NCBI GenBank assembly: GCA_041496705.1
Contig: JBGQFD010000049.1
Location: 1 to 27,519, forward strand
Length of the DNA: 27,519 nucleotides
Reading direction: 5' to 3'
Origin: VBDM01 sp041496705
GTDB taxonomy: Bacteria; Pseudomonadota; Gammaproteobacteria; Burkholderiales; SG8-39
Shown: in pieces, positions 8,473 to 16,829 of the stretch
Position numbering within the stretch: the first letter of the stretch is position 1
Layout of the letters: each line of letters opens with the position of its first letter
The notes under the pieces: generated by a model
Told to the model about the DNA's origin: nothing
What the model saw: only the letters and a program-made list of their open reading frames with translations
The model's database searches: none
Position numbers and translations under genes: made by a program

Positions 8473-9954
8473 TTATGCAAAGGCGTCCGCGAGGTAGAGG
8501 TCCTTCAGCTTACGCCGCTGCAGCTTGCCGGTGGCCGTGACCGGCATTTCGGCTATCCATTTCACCAGCCTCGGCCGCTTGATCTTCGGCAGCGTGGCGA
8601 TCGCGGCTTCGATCCGCGCCTGGGCTTCAATCTCTTTTCCGGGCGCCGCAACCGCGAACAGCGCAATCGATCCCAGCCCGTCGCGGCTGATATCGCTCAC
8701 CGCTGCGAGCTGCTGAACGCTGCCGGCGGTGCACGCGATCAACGACTGCTCGACGTCGAGCACACTCACCCATTGCCCGGAAATCTTCAGCATGTCGTCG
8801 TCGCGTCCGCAGAATTCCCAGCGGCCGAAGGCGGCGCGGCGGAACAGGTCGCCGGGAGAAAACCAGCCGGCGTCGAAGCTGTCGGCCTGCGCCTGCGGAC
8901 GCTGCCAGTAGCCGAGGGCGACCGAGCGGTGGCGCAGCCAGACGCGCTGCGGCGTCTTGCCGACGTCCGGGCCTCCGGGGGCCACGCGCAGCTCGACCTC
9001 GGGCGAGAGCTCCAGGAGCTTGCCGTCATCGCTGCAGTAGAGGAGCAAGGCGATCGTTTCGGAGGCGCCGTAGCCGGAGACCGGGGCGATCCCCGTCGCC
9101 TCCTTCCACAGCCGGCGCACATCGGAGGGCAAGGTCTCGCCCGCCGAAACGAAATGCCGAACTCCCCCGAGACGCCGGGTGATCCCGGCCTGGAGCATCT
9201 TGAGATACAAGGTCGGCACCGAGAACATCACGCTCGGCTGGTGCCGTTCGACGATGTCGGCGACGCGCTCCGCGGTGGGCCACTCGGGGTCCAGGATCAC
9301 CGTCCCGCCGAGCCGCAGCCCGGCAAACAGGGCATTGCCGAGCGCGTATGCGAAGAACATCTTGGACGATGCGTAGACGCGCGCCCTTGCATCGAGCCCA
9401 AGAACGGAACTGGCGAAGCTCCCGGTCTCGATCACGGCGCGCTGCGCGTGCACCACGCCCTTGGGCACACCGGTGGTGCCCGAGGTGTAGATCCAGAAGG
9501 CCGCGGATTCCTCCGGGCGCTGCTCCGCGGCAATCGCCGGCGCGATGTCCCAGAGCAAATGCGCCTCGTCGTGGGTGACGATGCGCAGCGCACCGGTTTC
9601 CGTTCTCAGCAGCCGCCGCAGCATCGCGGCTCCCGCGGCGTCGCAGAAGACGAAGCGCGCACCGCAATCGGAGAGCACTGCCGATAAGTCCTTCTCGAAC
9701 AGACGCGAGTTGAGCCCGACGGCGATGCCGCCGGCCCAGATCGCCCCCAGGTAGGCGATCACCCAGTCGATGCTGTCGGGCGCAAAGACGAGGACGCGAT
9801 CCCCGGTCGTAAGGCCCAGGCCGCGCCAAGCGCCGGCAGCGCGGCGCACCGCGTCGCGCAGCTGCGCGTACGACAGGCGTGCCTCCCCGCATTCGAGCGC
9901 GATCTGCCGGTCGTCTCCCGTGGAAAGCAGGGACTCGGCGGCATTCATCGGCAT
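8473..9954 (-). CDS. Benzoate-CoA ligase family AMP-forming acyl-CoA synthetase
   Basis: Activates a carboxylic acid to its CoA thioester via an acyl-adenylate (ANL superfamily), in the cytoplasm. The 493-residue protein has the P-loop YTSGTTGVPKGVVH (156-169), the aromatic-ligase-type segment SSKMFFAYALGNALFAG (196-212), GYGASE (294-299), SPGDLF (366-371) where most relatives have TGDL, the hinge region GRDDDMLKISGQW and the C-terminal lysine motif TATGKLQRRKL. The segment FFAYALGNA is typical of benzoate-CoA ligases such as BadA/BclA. I choose the ATG at 9954, preceded by GAGGGGGAAG. An ATG at 9948 is possible, and one at 9987 lies upstream of that ribosome site. It is the first gene of the leftward operon. 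An aryl or cyclic acid substrate is inferred from family and neighbours. Confidence 0.92.
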   Translation of the reverse strand: MPMNAAESLLSTGDDRQIALECGEARLSYAQLRDAVRRAAGAWRGLGLTTGDRVLVFAPDSIDWVIAYLGAIWAGGIAVGLNSRLFEKDLSAVLSDCGARFVFCDAAGAAMLRRLLRTETGALRIVTHDEAHLLWDIAPAIAAEQRPEESAAFWIYTSGTTGVPKGVVHAQRAVIETGSFASSVLGLDARARVYASSKMFFAYALGNALFAGLRLGGTVILDPEWPTAERVADIVERHQPSVMFSVPTLYLKMLQAGITRRLGGVRHFVSAGETLPSDVRRLWKEATGIAPVSGYGASETIALLLYCSDDGKLLELSPEVELRVAPGGPDVGKTPQRVWLRHRSVALGYWQRPQAQADSFDAGWFSPGDLFRRAAFGRWEFCGRDDDMLKISGQWVSVLDVEQSLIACTAGSVQQLAAVSDISRDGLGSIALFAVAAPGKEIEAQARIEAAIATLPKIKRPRLVKWIAEMPVTATGKLQRRKLKDLYLADAFA

Positions 9955-10099
9955 TCGGCTTCCCCCTCTTCCGGGCGCGAAATCCATACCGCGGCCCGAT
10001 GATGAAGTACTTCTTATTACTTGGCTCCGGAAGCGAGTTGATCTGGATCAACGAACGGCCGGAAAGGCCATCGGAGGTCCACGTTGCGGGAGGAAGAAT

Positions 10100-10118
10100 C
10101 GGGTGGCGAAATCACCCG
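10100..10118 (-). terminator. Possible weak terminator after the epimerase gene
   Basis: A 6-bp stem (CGGGTG/CACCCG) with a 7-base loop lies directly downstream of the epimerase stop on its strand, followed by ATTCTTCC rather than a clean T-run. It may end or weaken transcription before the CoA-ligase operon. The rest of the 168-bp gap shows no clear promoter. Confidence 0.25.
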
Positions 10119-10122
10119 GTCA

Positions 10123-11073
10123 TCACGCCCTTGGACCCTCGGCCGTGACCAGCGGATCGGGCGAAGCGGCAATGTGTCTCGCGATTTCTCGAATGATCTG
10201 GGCATTGGTTCGCGTGGGAACCCAACCCAAATTCAGCGATCGCGAGACATCCAGGACGTGGGGTTGCGCAAGCATCAGAAGTTGCTCGCGTGCGAGCAAG
10301 CGGTAGCCGGTCAGCGCCGATAGCAGACGGATCGGGCCCAGCGGCATCCGCAGCATTCGGATGCCGCGTACACCAAGTTCCGATGCAATCTCCAGTATCC
10401 ACTGCGAGATCGACAAGGGTGACGGTGCACCCGCATTGAAAAAACCCGTCGCGCGAACCCGCGTGACCAGTTCGACCAATGCCGCTACGTCGTCCACATG
10501 CACCATGTGCGTCGGCACATTCCCCTGTCCCGGGAAGGCGACAAACCCGCGCCGCTGGATCGAACGCACGAAGGCGCGGAATAGCCCTTCCCGGCCGGGG
10601 CCGCCGATGATGCAAGGCACAACGGTAGCCCAATCATCGAATAGAGCGGCTACTGAACGCTGCGCGGCGAGCTTGGATTCGCTGTAGACGCCCTGTCCCT
10701 GCATCGGGCTGCCGGGTGAGTAGGTCGGAGCGCCGCCTTGCCTGTACATCATGCTTGTCCCGACGTTGACGAAGTGCACGGCCTGACCAGAGTACCGTTC
10801 GGCGAGCAGTCGGGTTGCCCTCACGTTGTTCCGATCGAAGAACGCTCGCCGATTCCAGAGCGGCAGATCGCCCGATACATACTGTACCGCGGCAGCATGC
10901 ACCACCCCTTCCACCGGTGGAAGTTTTTTCGTGAATTCAGCCTCGGCGAGGTCTCCCTGGATTTGAACGGCGCCATGACGGTCGGTTGTCACCAGGTCAT
11001 GGCCTGCGTTTCGCAATACGCTCGTGCATGCGCGTCCCAGGAAACCGGCCGCGCCCGTCAGAAGAATCTTCAT
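10123..11073 (-). CDS. NAD-dependent epimerase/dehydratase family protein (extended SDR)
   Basis: Extended short-chain dehydrogenase of 316 residues, the class that acts on nucleotide sugars, sterol-like alcohols or related substrates with NAD(P). It begins with the Rossmann motif TGAAGFLG (6-13), then HAAAVQY (59-65), the Ser/Thr of the active site near VGTSMMY (104-110), and the Tyr130-Lys134 pair in YSESK. A GGPGREG loop follows, and HMVHVDDVAAL marks the substrate-domain side. It lies 30 bp downstream of the small membrane transporter at 11104-11475 and is probably co-transcribed with it. Its base composition looks somewhat lower in GC than the flanking catabolic genes. No glycosyltransferase is nearby, so I cannot name the substrate; cell-surface glycan or lipid modification is a guess based on the pairing with an Arn-like membrane protein. 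Confidence 0.88.
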   Translation of the reverse strand: MKILLTGAAGFLGRACTSVLRNAGHDLVTTDRHGAVQIQGDLAEAEFTKKLPPVEGVVHAAAVQYVSGDLPLWNRRAFFDRNNVRATRLLAERYSGQAVHFVNVGTSMMYRQGGAPTYSPGSPMQGQGVYSESKLAAQRSVAALFDDWATVVPCIIGGPGREGLFRAFVRSIQRRGFVAFPGQGNVPTHMVHVDDVAALVELVTRVRATGFFNAGAPSPLSISQWILEIASELGVRGIRMLRMPLGPIRLLSALTGYRLLAREQLLMLAQPHVLDVSRSLNLGWVPTRTNAQIIREIARHIAASPDPLVTAEGPRA

Positions 11074-11103
11074 CCGTGCGAATCCGTCGCAAGCTCCCGG
11101 TGG

Positions 11104-11475
11104 CTAGCCTCGCGAGAGGAGAAACACTCCCAGCAATATCAGCGCGATGCCGGCCAAGCGCATCGGTGTAAGCAGCTCTCCAAACAGCCACCAGGCCGCA
11201 AAGGCGTTGACCACGTAGCCGATCGAGAGCATCGGGTAAGCCACGGTCACGTCTACACGCGAGAGAGCGACAATCCATATTGCCACGCTCAGCACGTAGC
11301 AACCGAGGCCCCCGATTATGAAGGGCTGCAGGGCCACGCTAACGGCCGTGCTGAGAAATCCGGTCTCGGAAAAGCCGATTACCCCGAGCGTGCGAGTTCC
11401 GGCTTTGAGCAGCAACTGCGCGCCGGCATTCAGCAGGACGCCCGTGAGGATCATGGAGAACGTGCTGATGTTCAT
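11104..11475 (-). CDS. Small four-helix DMT/SMR-type membrane protein (ArnE/ArnF- or EmrE-like)
   Basis: Inner-membrane protein of 123 residues with about four transmembrane helices, the size of one EamA/SMR unit. The first helix contains GVLLNAGAQLLLKAG, a form common in ArnE/ArnF-like flippase subunits. The third and fourth helices include VTVAYPMLSIGYVVNA, AWWLFGE and RLAGIALILLGVFLLSRG, a signature end of this group. The start at 11475 has AAGGAGC about nine bases upstream. Such proteins work as dimers and move lipid-linked sugars, polyamines or drugs. The membrane-embedded Glu typical of EmrE is not at the usual place in helix 1, which argues against a classic multidrug exporter. It precedes the epimerase gene in the same direction, so the two may act on one lipid or sugar substrate. 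Confidence 0.85.
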   Translation of the reverse strand: MNISTFSMILTGVLLNAGAQLLLKAGTRTLGVIGFSETGFLSTAVSVALQPFIIGGLGCYVLSVAIWIVALSRVDVTVAYPMLSIGYVVNAFAAWWLFGELLTPMRLAGIALILLGVFLLSRG

Positions 11476-11695
11476 CGGCCGATGCTCCTTGCGAAGGAAA
11501 GCTCACACAATCAAGCAATCAAAGGGATGACTGGCGGAGAGGGCGTCCGCCAAAGTCCTAAGTTTGACCCGCAACGCTCTGGCGTGTCAAAAGAATGCCG
11601 GTTGCTCCAAGCCAGCGTCGGTAACTGATTTGCGACTGGCTCCTGCTAAGATAGTCCCGTTGATCTACACTCATCACTCATAATCGGAGGAAACC
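11476..11695. promoter_or_regulatory. Divergent intergenic region between the SMR-like gene and the OmpA-domain gene
   Basis: This 220-bp stretch carries the regulatory DNA for both divergent genes and no obvious coding. It contains a hairpin-forming repeat TGGCGGA-N7-TCCGCCA (11532-11552). A second dyad follows, TTTGAC ... GTCAAA, around 11573-11595. A TAAGAT hexamer near 11646 could be a -10 for the rightward gene, but I find no convincing -35. Confidence 0.4.
11529..11545. repeat. Direct repeat copy of the tRNA-Ser 3' end (left copy)
   Basis: The 17 bases GACTGGCGGAGAGGGCG are identical to 12738-12754, which spans the CCA end and acceptor strand of tRNA-Ser. The flanks toward lower coordinates also look loosely similar (GCTCA ... 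ATCAAG in both), while the tRNA-side flanks differ. It may be a remnant attachment site or an old duplication. The first part is also one arm of the TGGCGGA/TCCGCCA dyad. Confidence 0.55.
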
Positions 11696-12241
11696 ATGAA
11701 ACCTCTCCACCGCTGGGCGCTTGTGGTTGCGATCGTGGTAGCGATCGGCATTATCTGGCTGCTCTGGAGCAAGCGCGATCAGCAGCCGGCACCAGTTGCT
11801 GCCCAGCCCGTGGCATCGAAGCCGGAGCCGGCCCCTGCGCCGATCGCGCCCAAGGCCGAAGAGCCTGTGACTGCCTCGGTGTTCTTCGACTACAGCCGGT
11901 CAGAGATACGACCCGGGGAGGCCGCGAAGCTCGACGAGCTGACCGCCAAGATGAAGGGCCGGGCATTCGATCGCCTCGACGCCGTCGGCCACGCCGATCG
12001 GATCGGCTTGAACCCGTACAACCTGCAGCTCTCCCGGCGGCGCGCCGAAGCAGCGCGCGCTTATCTGGTCGGCAAAGGCATGGACGCCGGGCGCGTTCGC
12101 GTCGAAGCCAAGGGGGAGCAAGAACCCGTGACCGGCGAAGCATGCAAGAACATGGGTCCGGAAAACCGGAAGAACCAGAAGCTGATCGAGTGCCTGCAGC
12201 GCGATCGCCGCGTCGAGGTTACGCTAGTGGCCAAGCCCTGA
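11696..12241 (+). CDS. OmpA-domain peptidoglycan-binding protein with N-terminal anchor
   Basis: Envelope protein of 181 residues. A single uncleaved hydrophobic helix (residues 8-24, LVVAIVVAIGIIWLLW) is followed by a Pro/Ala-rich linker (31-58) and an OmpA C-terminal domain (60-178). In that domain VFFDYSRSEIRPGEAAKLDEL opens the fold. The two residues that hold diaminopimelate in OmpA are present as Asp101 (VGHADRIG) and Arg116 (LSRRRAEAAR). Cys150 and Cys166 bracket a short insertion and could form a disulfide. The start at 11696 follows GGAGGAAACC. The protein would tie the inner membrane to peptidoglycan in the periplasm. It converges on the DUF4124 gene 19 bp away; the two lie together between the direct repeats of the tRNA-Ser end. 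Confidence 0.9.
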   Translation: MKPLHRWALVVAIVVAIGIIWLLWSKRDQQPAPVAAQPVASKPEPAPAPIAPKAEEPVTASVFFDYSRSEIRPGEAAKLDELTAKMKGRAFDRLDAVGHADRIGLNPYNLQLSRRRAEAARAYLVGKGMDAGRVRVEAKGEQEPVTGEACKNMGPENRKNQKLIECLQRDRRVEVTLVAKP

Positions 12242-12260
12242 TCGGCTCCGTGATAACCGC

Positions 12261-12632
12261 TCAATCGGGCTTGTCGTTGCAGCGGGTGACGTTGCCCTTG
12301 GCGGTATGTACGGTGAAGCAGCGTCGCTCCGGGTTAGCGGGTTCTGCGGCAGCGGCTGGCGTGTCGGGGTTCGGGGCTTCCGAAGCCGCGGCGGGAGTGG
12401 ACGGGCGCTGCGACCTGATTTCTGGGGCTGGCGGCCGGTAGGCCGGATTCACATTGAGCCGGTCCTTGACTTCGCCGGCGTCTTTCAGCCCAAGCTCACT
12501 GCAATTCGTGCCCGAGTAGGTGATCTTTCCGGCTGCATTCGTGCATTTAAAGGTCTGCGCCGCAAGCTCACCGGACAGCAGCAATGCCGAGGCCGCGAAG
12601 ATCAGCTTTGCGATTCCATTCATCAGTGACAT
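12261..12632 (-). CDS. DUF4124 domain-containing exported protein
   Basis: Small exported protein of 123 residues of unknown function. The start at 12632 gives a signal peptide (MSLMNGIAKLIFAASALLLSG, cleavage near LAAQ). Then comes the DUF4124-like segment FKCTNAAGKITYSGTNC (28-44), with Cys30 and Cys44 in the usual places, where relatives read YKWTDAAGKVTYSDTPC. The rest is Pro/Ala-rich and probably disordered, ending with a second cysteine pair (RRCFTVHTAKGNVTRC). An in-frame ATG at 12722 would put 30 non-signal-like residues ahead and is rejected; another ATG at 12623 is possible. The ribosome site is weak. Members of this family are common in betaproteobacteria and have no settled role. 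Confidence 0.82.
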   Translation of the reverse strand: MSLMNGIAKLIFAASALLLSGELAAQTFKCTNAAGKITYSGTNCSELGLKDAGEVKDRLNVNPAYRPPAPEIRSQRPSTPAAASEAPNPDTPAAAAEPANPERRCFTVHTAKGNVTRCNDKPD

Positions 12633-12737
12633 AGTACCGCCAGTAAAGAGCGTTTCTTGCCCGAACATGGGTAGATATATGGGTACAACCAAGCGAGTCC
12701 GGCAGCCCTGCTCAAATATCAAGTAGTTAAACAGCTC

Positions 12738-12754
12738 GACTGGCGGAGAGGGCG
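12738..12754. repeat. Direct repeat copy at the tRNA-Ser 3' end (right copy)
   Basis: Seventeen bases identical to 11529-11545. It includes three bases beyond the tRNA and the 3'-terminal 14 bases of the gene (CCA, discriminator and acceptor strand). tRNA 3' ends are common integration targets, which is why this copy deserves note. Confidence 0.55.
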
Positions 12755-12831
12755 GGATTCGAACCCGCGTTAGGCTATTAACCTAAACACGCTTTCCAGG
12801 CGTGCGACTTAAACCGCTCATCCACCTCTCC
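12741..12831 (-). tRNA. tRNA-Ser (anticodon GGA)
   Basis: The minus strand folds as a 91-base class II tRNA. The acceptor stem is GGAGAGG/CCTCTCC, with discriminator G and an encoded CCA at 12743-12741. The anticodon stem is CACGC/GCGTG with loop CTGGAAA, giving anticodon GGA for UCC/UCU serine codons. A long variable arm (TTAGGTTAATAGCCTAA) is typical of tRNA-Ser, and the T-loop is GGTTCGAATCC. A TAAAAT hexamer at 12843-12848 on its strand, 11 bases upstream, may be its -10 box. It lies 50 bp downstream of acs on the same strand, with no terminator seen between them. Confidence 0.97.
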
Positions 12832-12881
12832 GCTGAGGGTGGATTTTACGCGAGCCGGGCGCGGCGCGCGACGCGAGGTCG

Positions 12882-14855
<1,974 letters not shown>

Positions 14856-14939
14856 CGTGAAATCTCCACTCCCCTAAGGAGGGGCAAGTGTAACGGCCGG
14901 GGCGCGTGATTCGCAACCGAAGCTCGCGAGGCGCGAGCC

Positions 14940-14975
14940 AAAAAAAAGCCCGCAGGGTGTCGAGATCCTGCGGGC
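14940..14975 (-). terminator. Intrinsic terminator in the acs leader
   Basis: On the minus strand a perfect 9-bp stem GCCCGCAGG/CCTGCGGGC with a 10-base loop is followed by eight T's. It has no T-run on the plus strand, so it acts leftward only. The next gene downstream is acs, 84 bp away, and no gene ends just upstream of it, so it either ends a small RNA or regulates acs by premature termination. Confidence 0.85.
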
Positions 14976-15021
14976 CTACCGATCGCCTTCCCTTTAGGGA
15001 GGGAGGGTGGGAAGACGACGA

Positions 15022-15072
15022 TCAATTCTTCATGAGCAACCGTCGTGCCATGGCGGGATGCCGTTGCAACAT
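15022..15072 (-). CDS. Possible 16-residue leader peptide upstream of the acs terminator
   Basis: The reading frame MLQRHPAMARRLLMKN ends 46 bases before the terminator hairpin, and AAGG lies five bases before its ATG. It holds three Arg and three Leu but no strong run of one amino acid, so it does not look like a classical amino-acid attenuator. The same frame stays open for a long way upstream, opposite fumarase, so this may be chance. Confidence 0.2.
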   Translation of the reverse strand: MLQRHPAMARRLLMKN

Positions 15073-15116
15073 CAAGGCCTTAGCACGATTGCAGCACGGC
15101 GAAGCGGCGGAGAAAT

Positions 15117-15199
15117 GTCGCCCCGCAGCGACACGATTGCGCTCCGCGGAGATTAACGGCCTGATTTTGCTGCGCTTGAACGTGTCGCTGCGGGGCGAC
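15117..15199. repeat. Perfect 19-bp inverted repeat with 45-base loop
   Basis: GTCGCCCCGCAGCGACACG (15117-15135) is the exact reverse complement of 15181-15199. The loop contains the 10-base palindrome CTCCGCGGAG at 15142-15151. The structure could form in RNA from either strand or as a cruciform. It lies just upstream of the fumarase promoter candidate and inside the presumed acs leader. It may be a regulatory RNA element, a palindromic repeat family member or a very short terminal-repeat element. Confidence 0.8.
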
Positions 15200-15231
15200 G
15201 GCAGGGCGTTCGGGCGTCGCGGCGCAGTGAG

Positions 15232-15237
15232 TATACT
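15232..15237 (+). promoter_or_regulatory. Candidate -10 box for fumarase
   Basis: TATACT matches the sigma-70 -10 consensus in five of six bases and lies 45 bases before the fumarase ATG. The -35 region at the right distance (TTCGGG) is poor. The sequence AGTATACT is a palindrome, so a -10 for the acs strand overlaps it at 15230-15235. Confidence 0.4.
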
Positions 15238-15282
15238 TCGCCCCTGGCAGCATTCGCCCTCAAGTCCATCCGGAAGCGAACG

Positions 15283-16806
15283 ATGACCACCGTCACGCAG
15301 GAACACCTCGTGCAAAGCGTCGCCGACGCTCTGCAGTACATCAGCTATTACCATCCGCGCGATTACATCCAGCACCTCGCCCGAGCCTACGCGCGCGAGC
15401 AGTCGAGCGCGGCGAAGGACGCGATCGCGCAGATCCTCAGCAACTCGCGCATGTGCGCCGAAGGCCACCGCCCGATCTGCCAGGACACTGGCATCGTCAA
15501 CGTGTTTCTCAAGATCGGGATGGAGGTACGCTGGGACGCGAAGCTCTCGATCGCCGACATGGTGAACGAGGGCCTGCGCCGCGCGTACCTCGATCCGGAC
15601 AACAAGCTGCGCGCCTCCATCGTCGAAGATCCGATTTTCGGCCGCAGGAACACCAAGGACAACACCCCGGCGGTGATCCACATGGAGCTCGTACCAGGGA
15701 ACAGCGTCGCCGTGGACGTCGCCGCCAAGGGCGCCGGTTCGGAGAACAAATCGAAGCTCGCGATGCTCAACCCCTCGGACTCGATCGTCGACTGGGTGCT
15801 GAAGACCGTGCCGACGATGGGAGCCGGCTGGTGTCCGCCGGGCATGCTCGGCATCGGCGTCGGCGGCACGGCCGAGAAGGCCATGCTGATGGCCAAGGAA
15901 TCGCTCATGGAGCCGATCGACATGCACGAGCTGCTCGCGCGAGGACCCCGCGACAAGCTCGAGGAGCTGCGCATCGAGCTGTACGGGAAAGTCAACCAGC
16001 TCGGCATCGGCGCTCAAGGGCTGGGCGGACTCTCCACGGTGCTCGACGTCAAGATCAGAACGTTTCCGACGCACGCCGGGTCGCAGCCGATCGCGATGAT
16101 CCCGAACTGCGCCGCGACCCGGCACATCCACTTCGTGCTCGACGGCTCGGGTCCGGCTGAATTCGAGCCGCCGTCGCTGGATGACTGGCCCAAGGTCACC
16201 TGGACGCCATCGGCACAAGCGAAGCGCGTCAACCTCGATGCGCTCACGCGCGAAGAAGTGACCGGGTGGCAGCCCGGCGAGACCCTGCTCCTCTCGGGAA
16301 AAATGCTCACCGGCCGCGACGCCGCGCACAAGAGAATCGAGGACATGCTCGCCAAAGGCGAGAAGCTGCCGGTAGCTTTCACCAACCGCGTGATCTATTA
16401 CGTCGGCCCGGTCGATCCGGTGCGAAATGAAGTCGTCGGCCCCGCCGGCCCGACGACCGCGACGCGTATGGACAAGTTCACCGAGATGATGCTCTCGCGT
16501 ACCGGCCTGATCGGCATGATCGGCAAAGGCGAGCGCGGGCCGGCAGCGATCGAGGCGATCCGCAAGCACCAGGCCGCCTCGCTCGTCGCGGTCGGCGGCG
16601 CCGCTTTCCTCGTCGCCAAAGCCATCCGCAGCTCGCGCGTGCTCGCCTTCGCCGACCTGGGCATGGAGGCCATCTACGAATTCGAGGTGAAGGACATGCC
16701 GGTGACCGTCGCGGTCGACGCCCGCGGCGATTCAGTGCACCAGAGCGGCCCGGCCGAGTGGGAAAAGCGCATCCGGGACTTCAAGATTCCCGTCGCGCTG
16801 GCGTAG
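15283..16806 (+). CDS. fumA: Class I fumarate hydratase (iron-sulfur)
   Basis: Reversible hydration of fumarate to L-malate in the TCA cycle, in the cytoplasm. The protein has 507 residues in a single chain carrying both the alpha and beta parts of class I fumarases. The three cluster cysteines are recognisable as Cys66 (RPICQDTG), Cys184 (GAGWCPPG) and Cys276 (MIPNCAATRHIHF); their spacing fits single-chain class I enzymes. The C-terminal part has YYVGPVDP, VGPAGPTTATRMDKF and the GMIGKGERG loop. The enzyme should need a [4Fe-4S] cluster and be sensitive to oxygen. The ATG at 15283 follows CCGGAAG. It diverges from acs; downstream, a transporter and ring-cleavage genes follow on the same strand with short gaps, so read-through is likely. 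Confidence 0.96.
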   Translation: MTTVTQEHLVQSVADALQYISYYHPRDYIQHLARAYAREQSSAAKDAIAQILSNSRMCAEGHRPICQDTGIVNVFLKIGMEVRWDAKLSIADMVNEGLRRAYLDPDNKLRASIVEDPIFGRRNTKDNTPAVIHMELVPGNSVAVDVAAKGAGSENKSKLAMLNPSDSIVDWVLKTVPTMGAGWCPPGMLGIGVGGTAEKAMLMAKESLMEPIDMHELLARGPRDKLEELRIELYGKVNQLGIGAQGLGGLSTVLDVKIRTFPTHAGSQPIAMIPNCAATRHIHFVLDGSGPAEFEPPSLDDWPKVTWTPSAQAKRVNLDALTREEVTGWQPGETLLLSGKMLTGRDAAHKRIEDMLAKGEKLPVAFTNRVIYYVGPVDPVRNEVVGPAGPTTATRMDKFTEMMLSRTGLIGMIGKGERGPAAIEAIRKHQAASLVAVGGAAFLVAKAIRSSRVLAFADLGMEAIYEFEVKDMPVTVAVDARGDSVHQSGPAEWEKRIRDFKIPVALA

Positions 16807-16829
16807 CCCGCGCGTTCCGGTAACCGCGG

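Larger units (their letters stand above)
14856..15282. promoter_or_regulatory. 427-bp acs/fumarase divergent region, structured acs leader
   Basis: No convincing protein gene is present. On the acs strand it holds, in transcription order, a perfect 19-bp inverted repeat (15199-15117), a possible 16-codon leader peptide (15072-15022), a CCCTAAAGGG dyad near 15000, an intrinsic terminator (14975-14940), a GCTCGCG/CGCGAGC hairpin (14938-14922) and a CCCCT/AGGGG dyad next to the acs ribosome site. On the fumarase strand a TATACT box lies at 15232-15237. Confidence 0.6.

Noticed and set aside
12741..12831. Possibility that the tRNA-like sequence is a pseudo-tRNA
   Set aside because: Acceptor, anticodon and T stems pair fully, the variable arm is long and CCA is encoded, so it looks functional.
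14872..14885. CCCCT-AAGG-AGGGG dyad near the acs start as an operator
   Set aside because: Only a 5-bp stem and partly made of Shine-Dalgarno-like sequence; mentioned as part of the leader but not called separately.
15022..16569. Long open frame on the minus strand opposite fumarase
   Set aside because: It is antisense to a gene with complete class I fumarase motifs, has Arg/His-rich low-complexity content and no domain. Such frames are usual in GC-rich coding DNA; only its last 16 codons are mentioned as a doubtful leader peptide.
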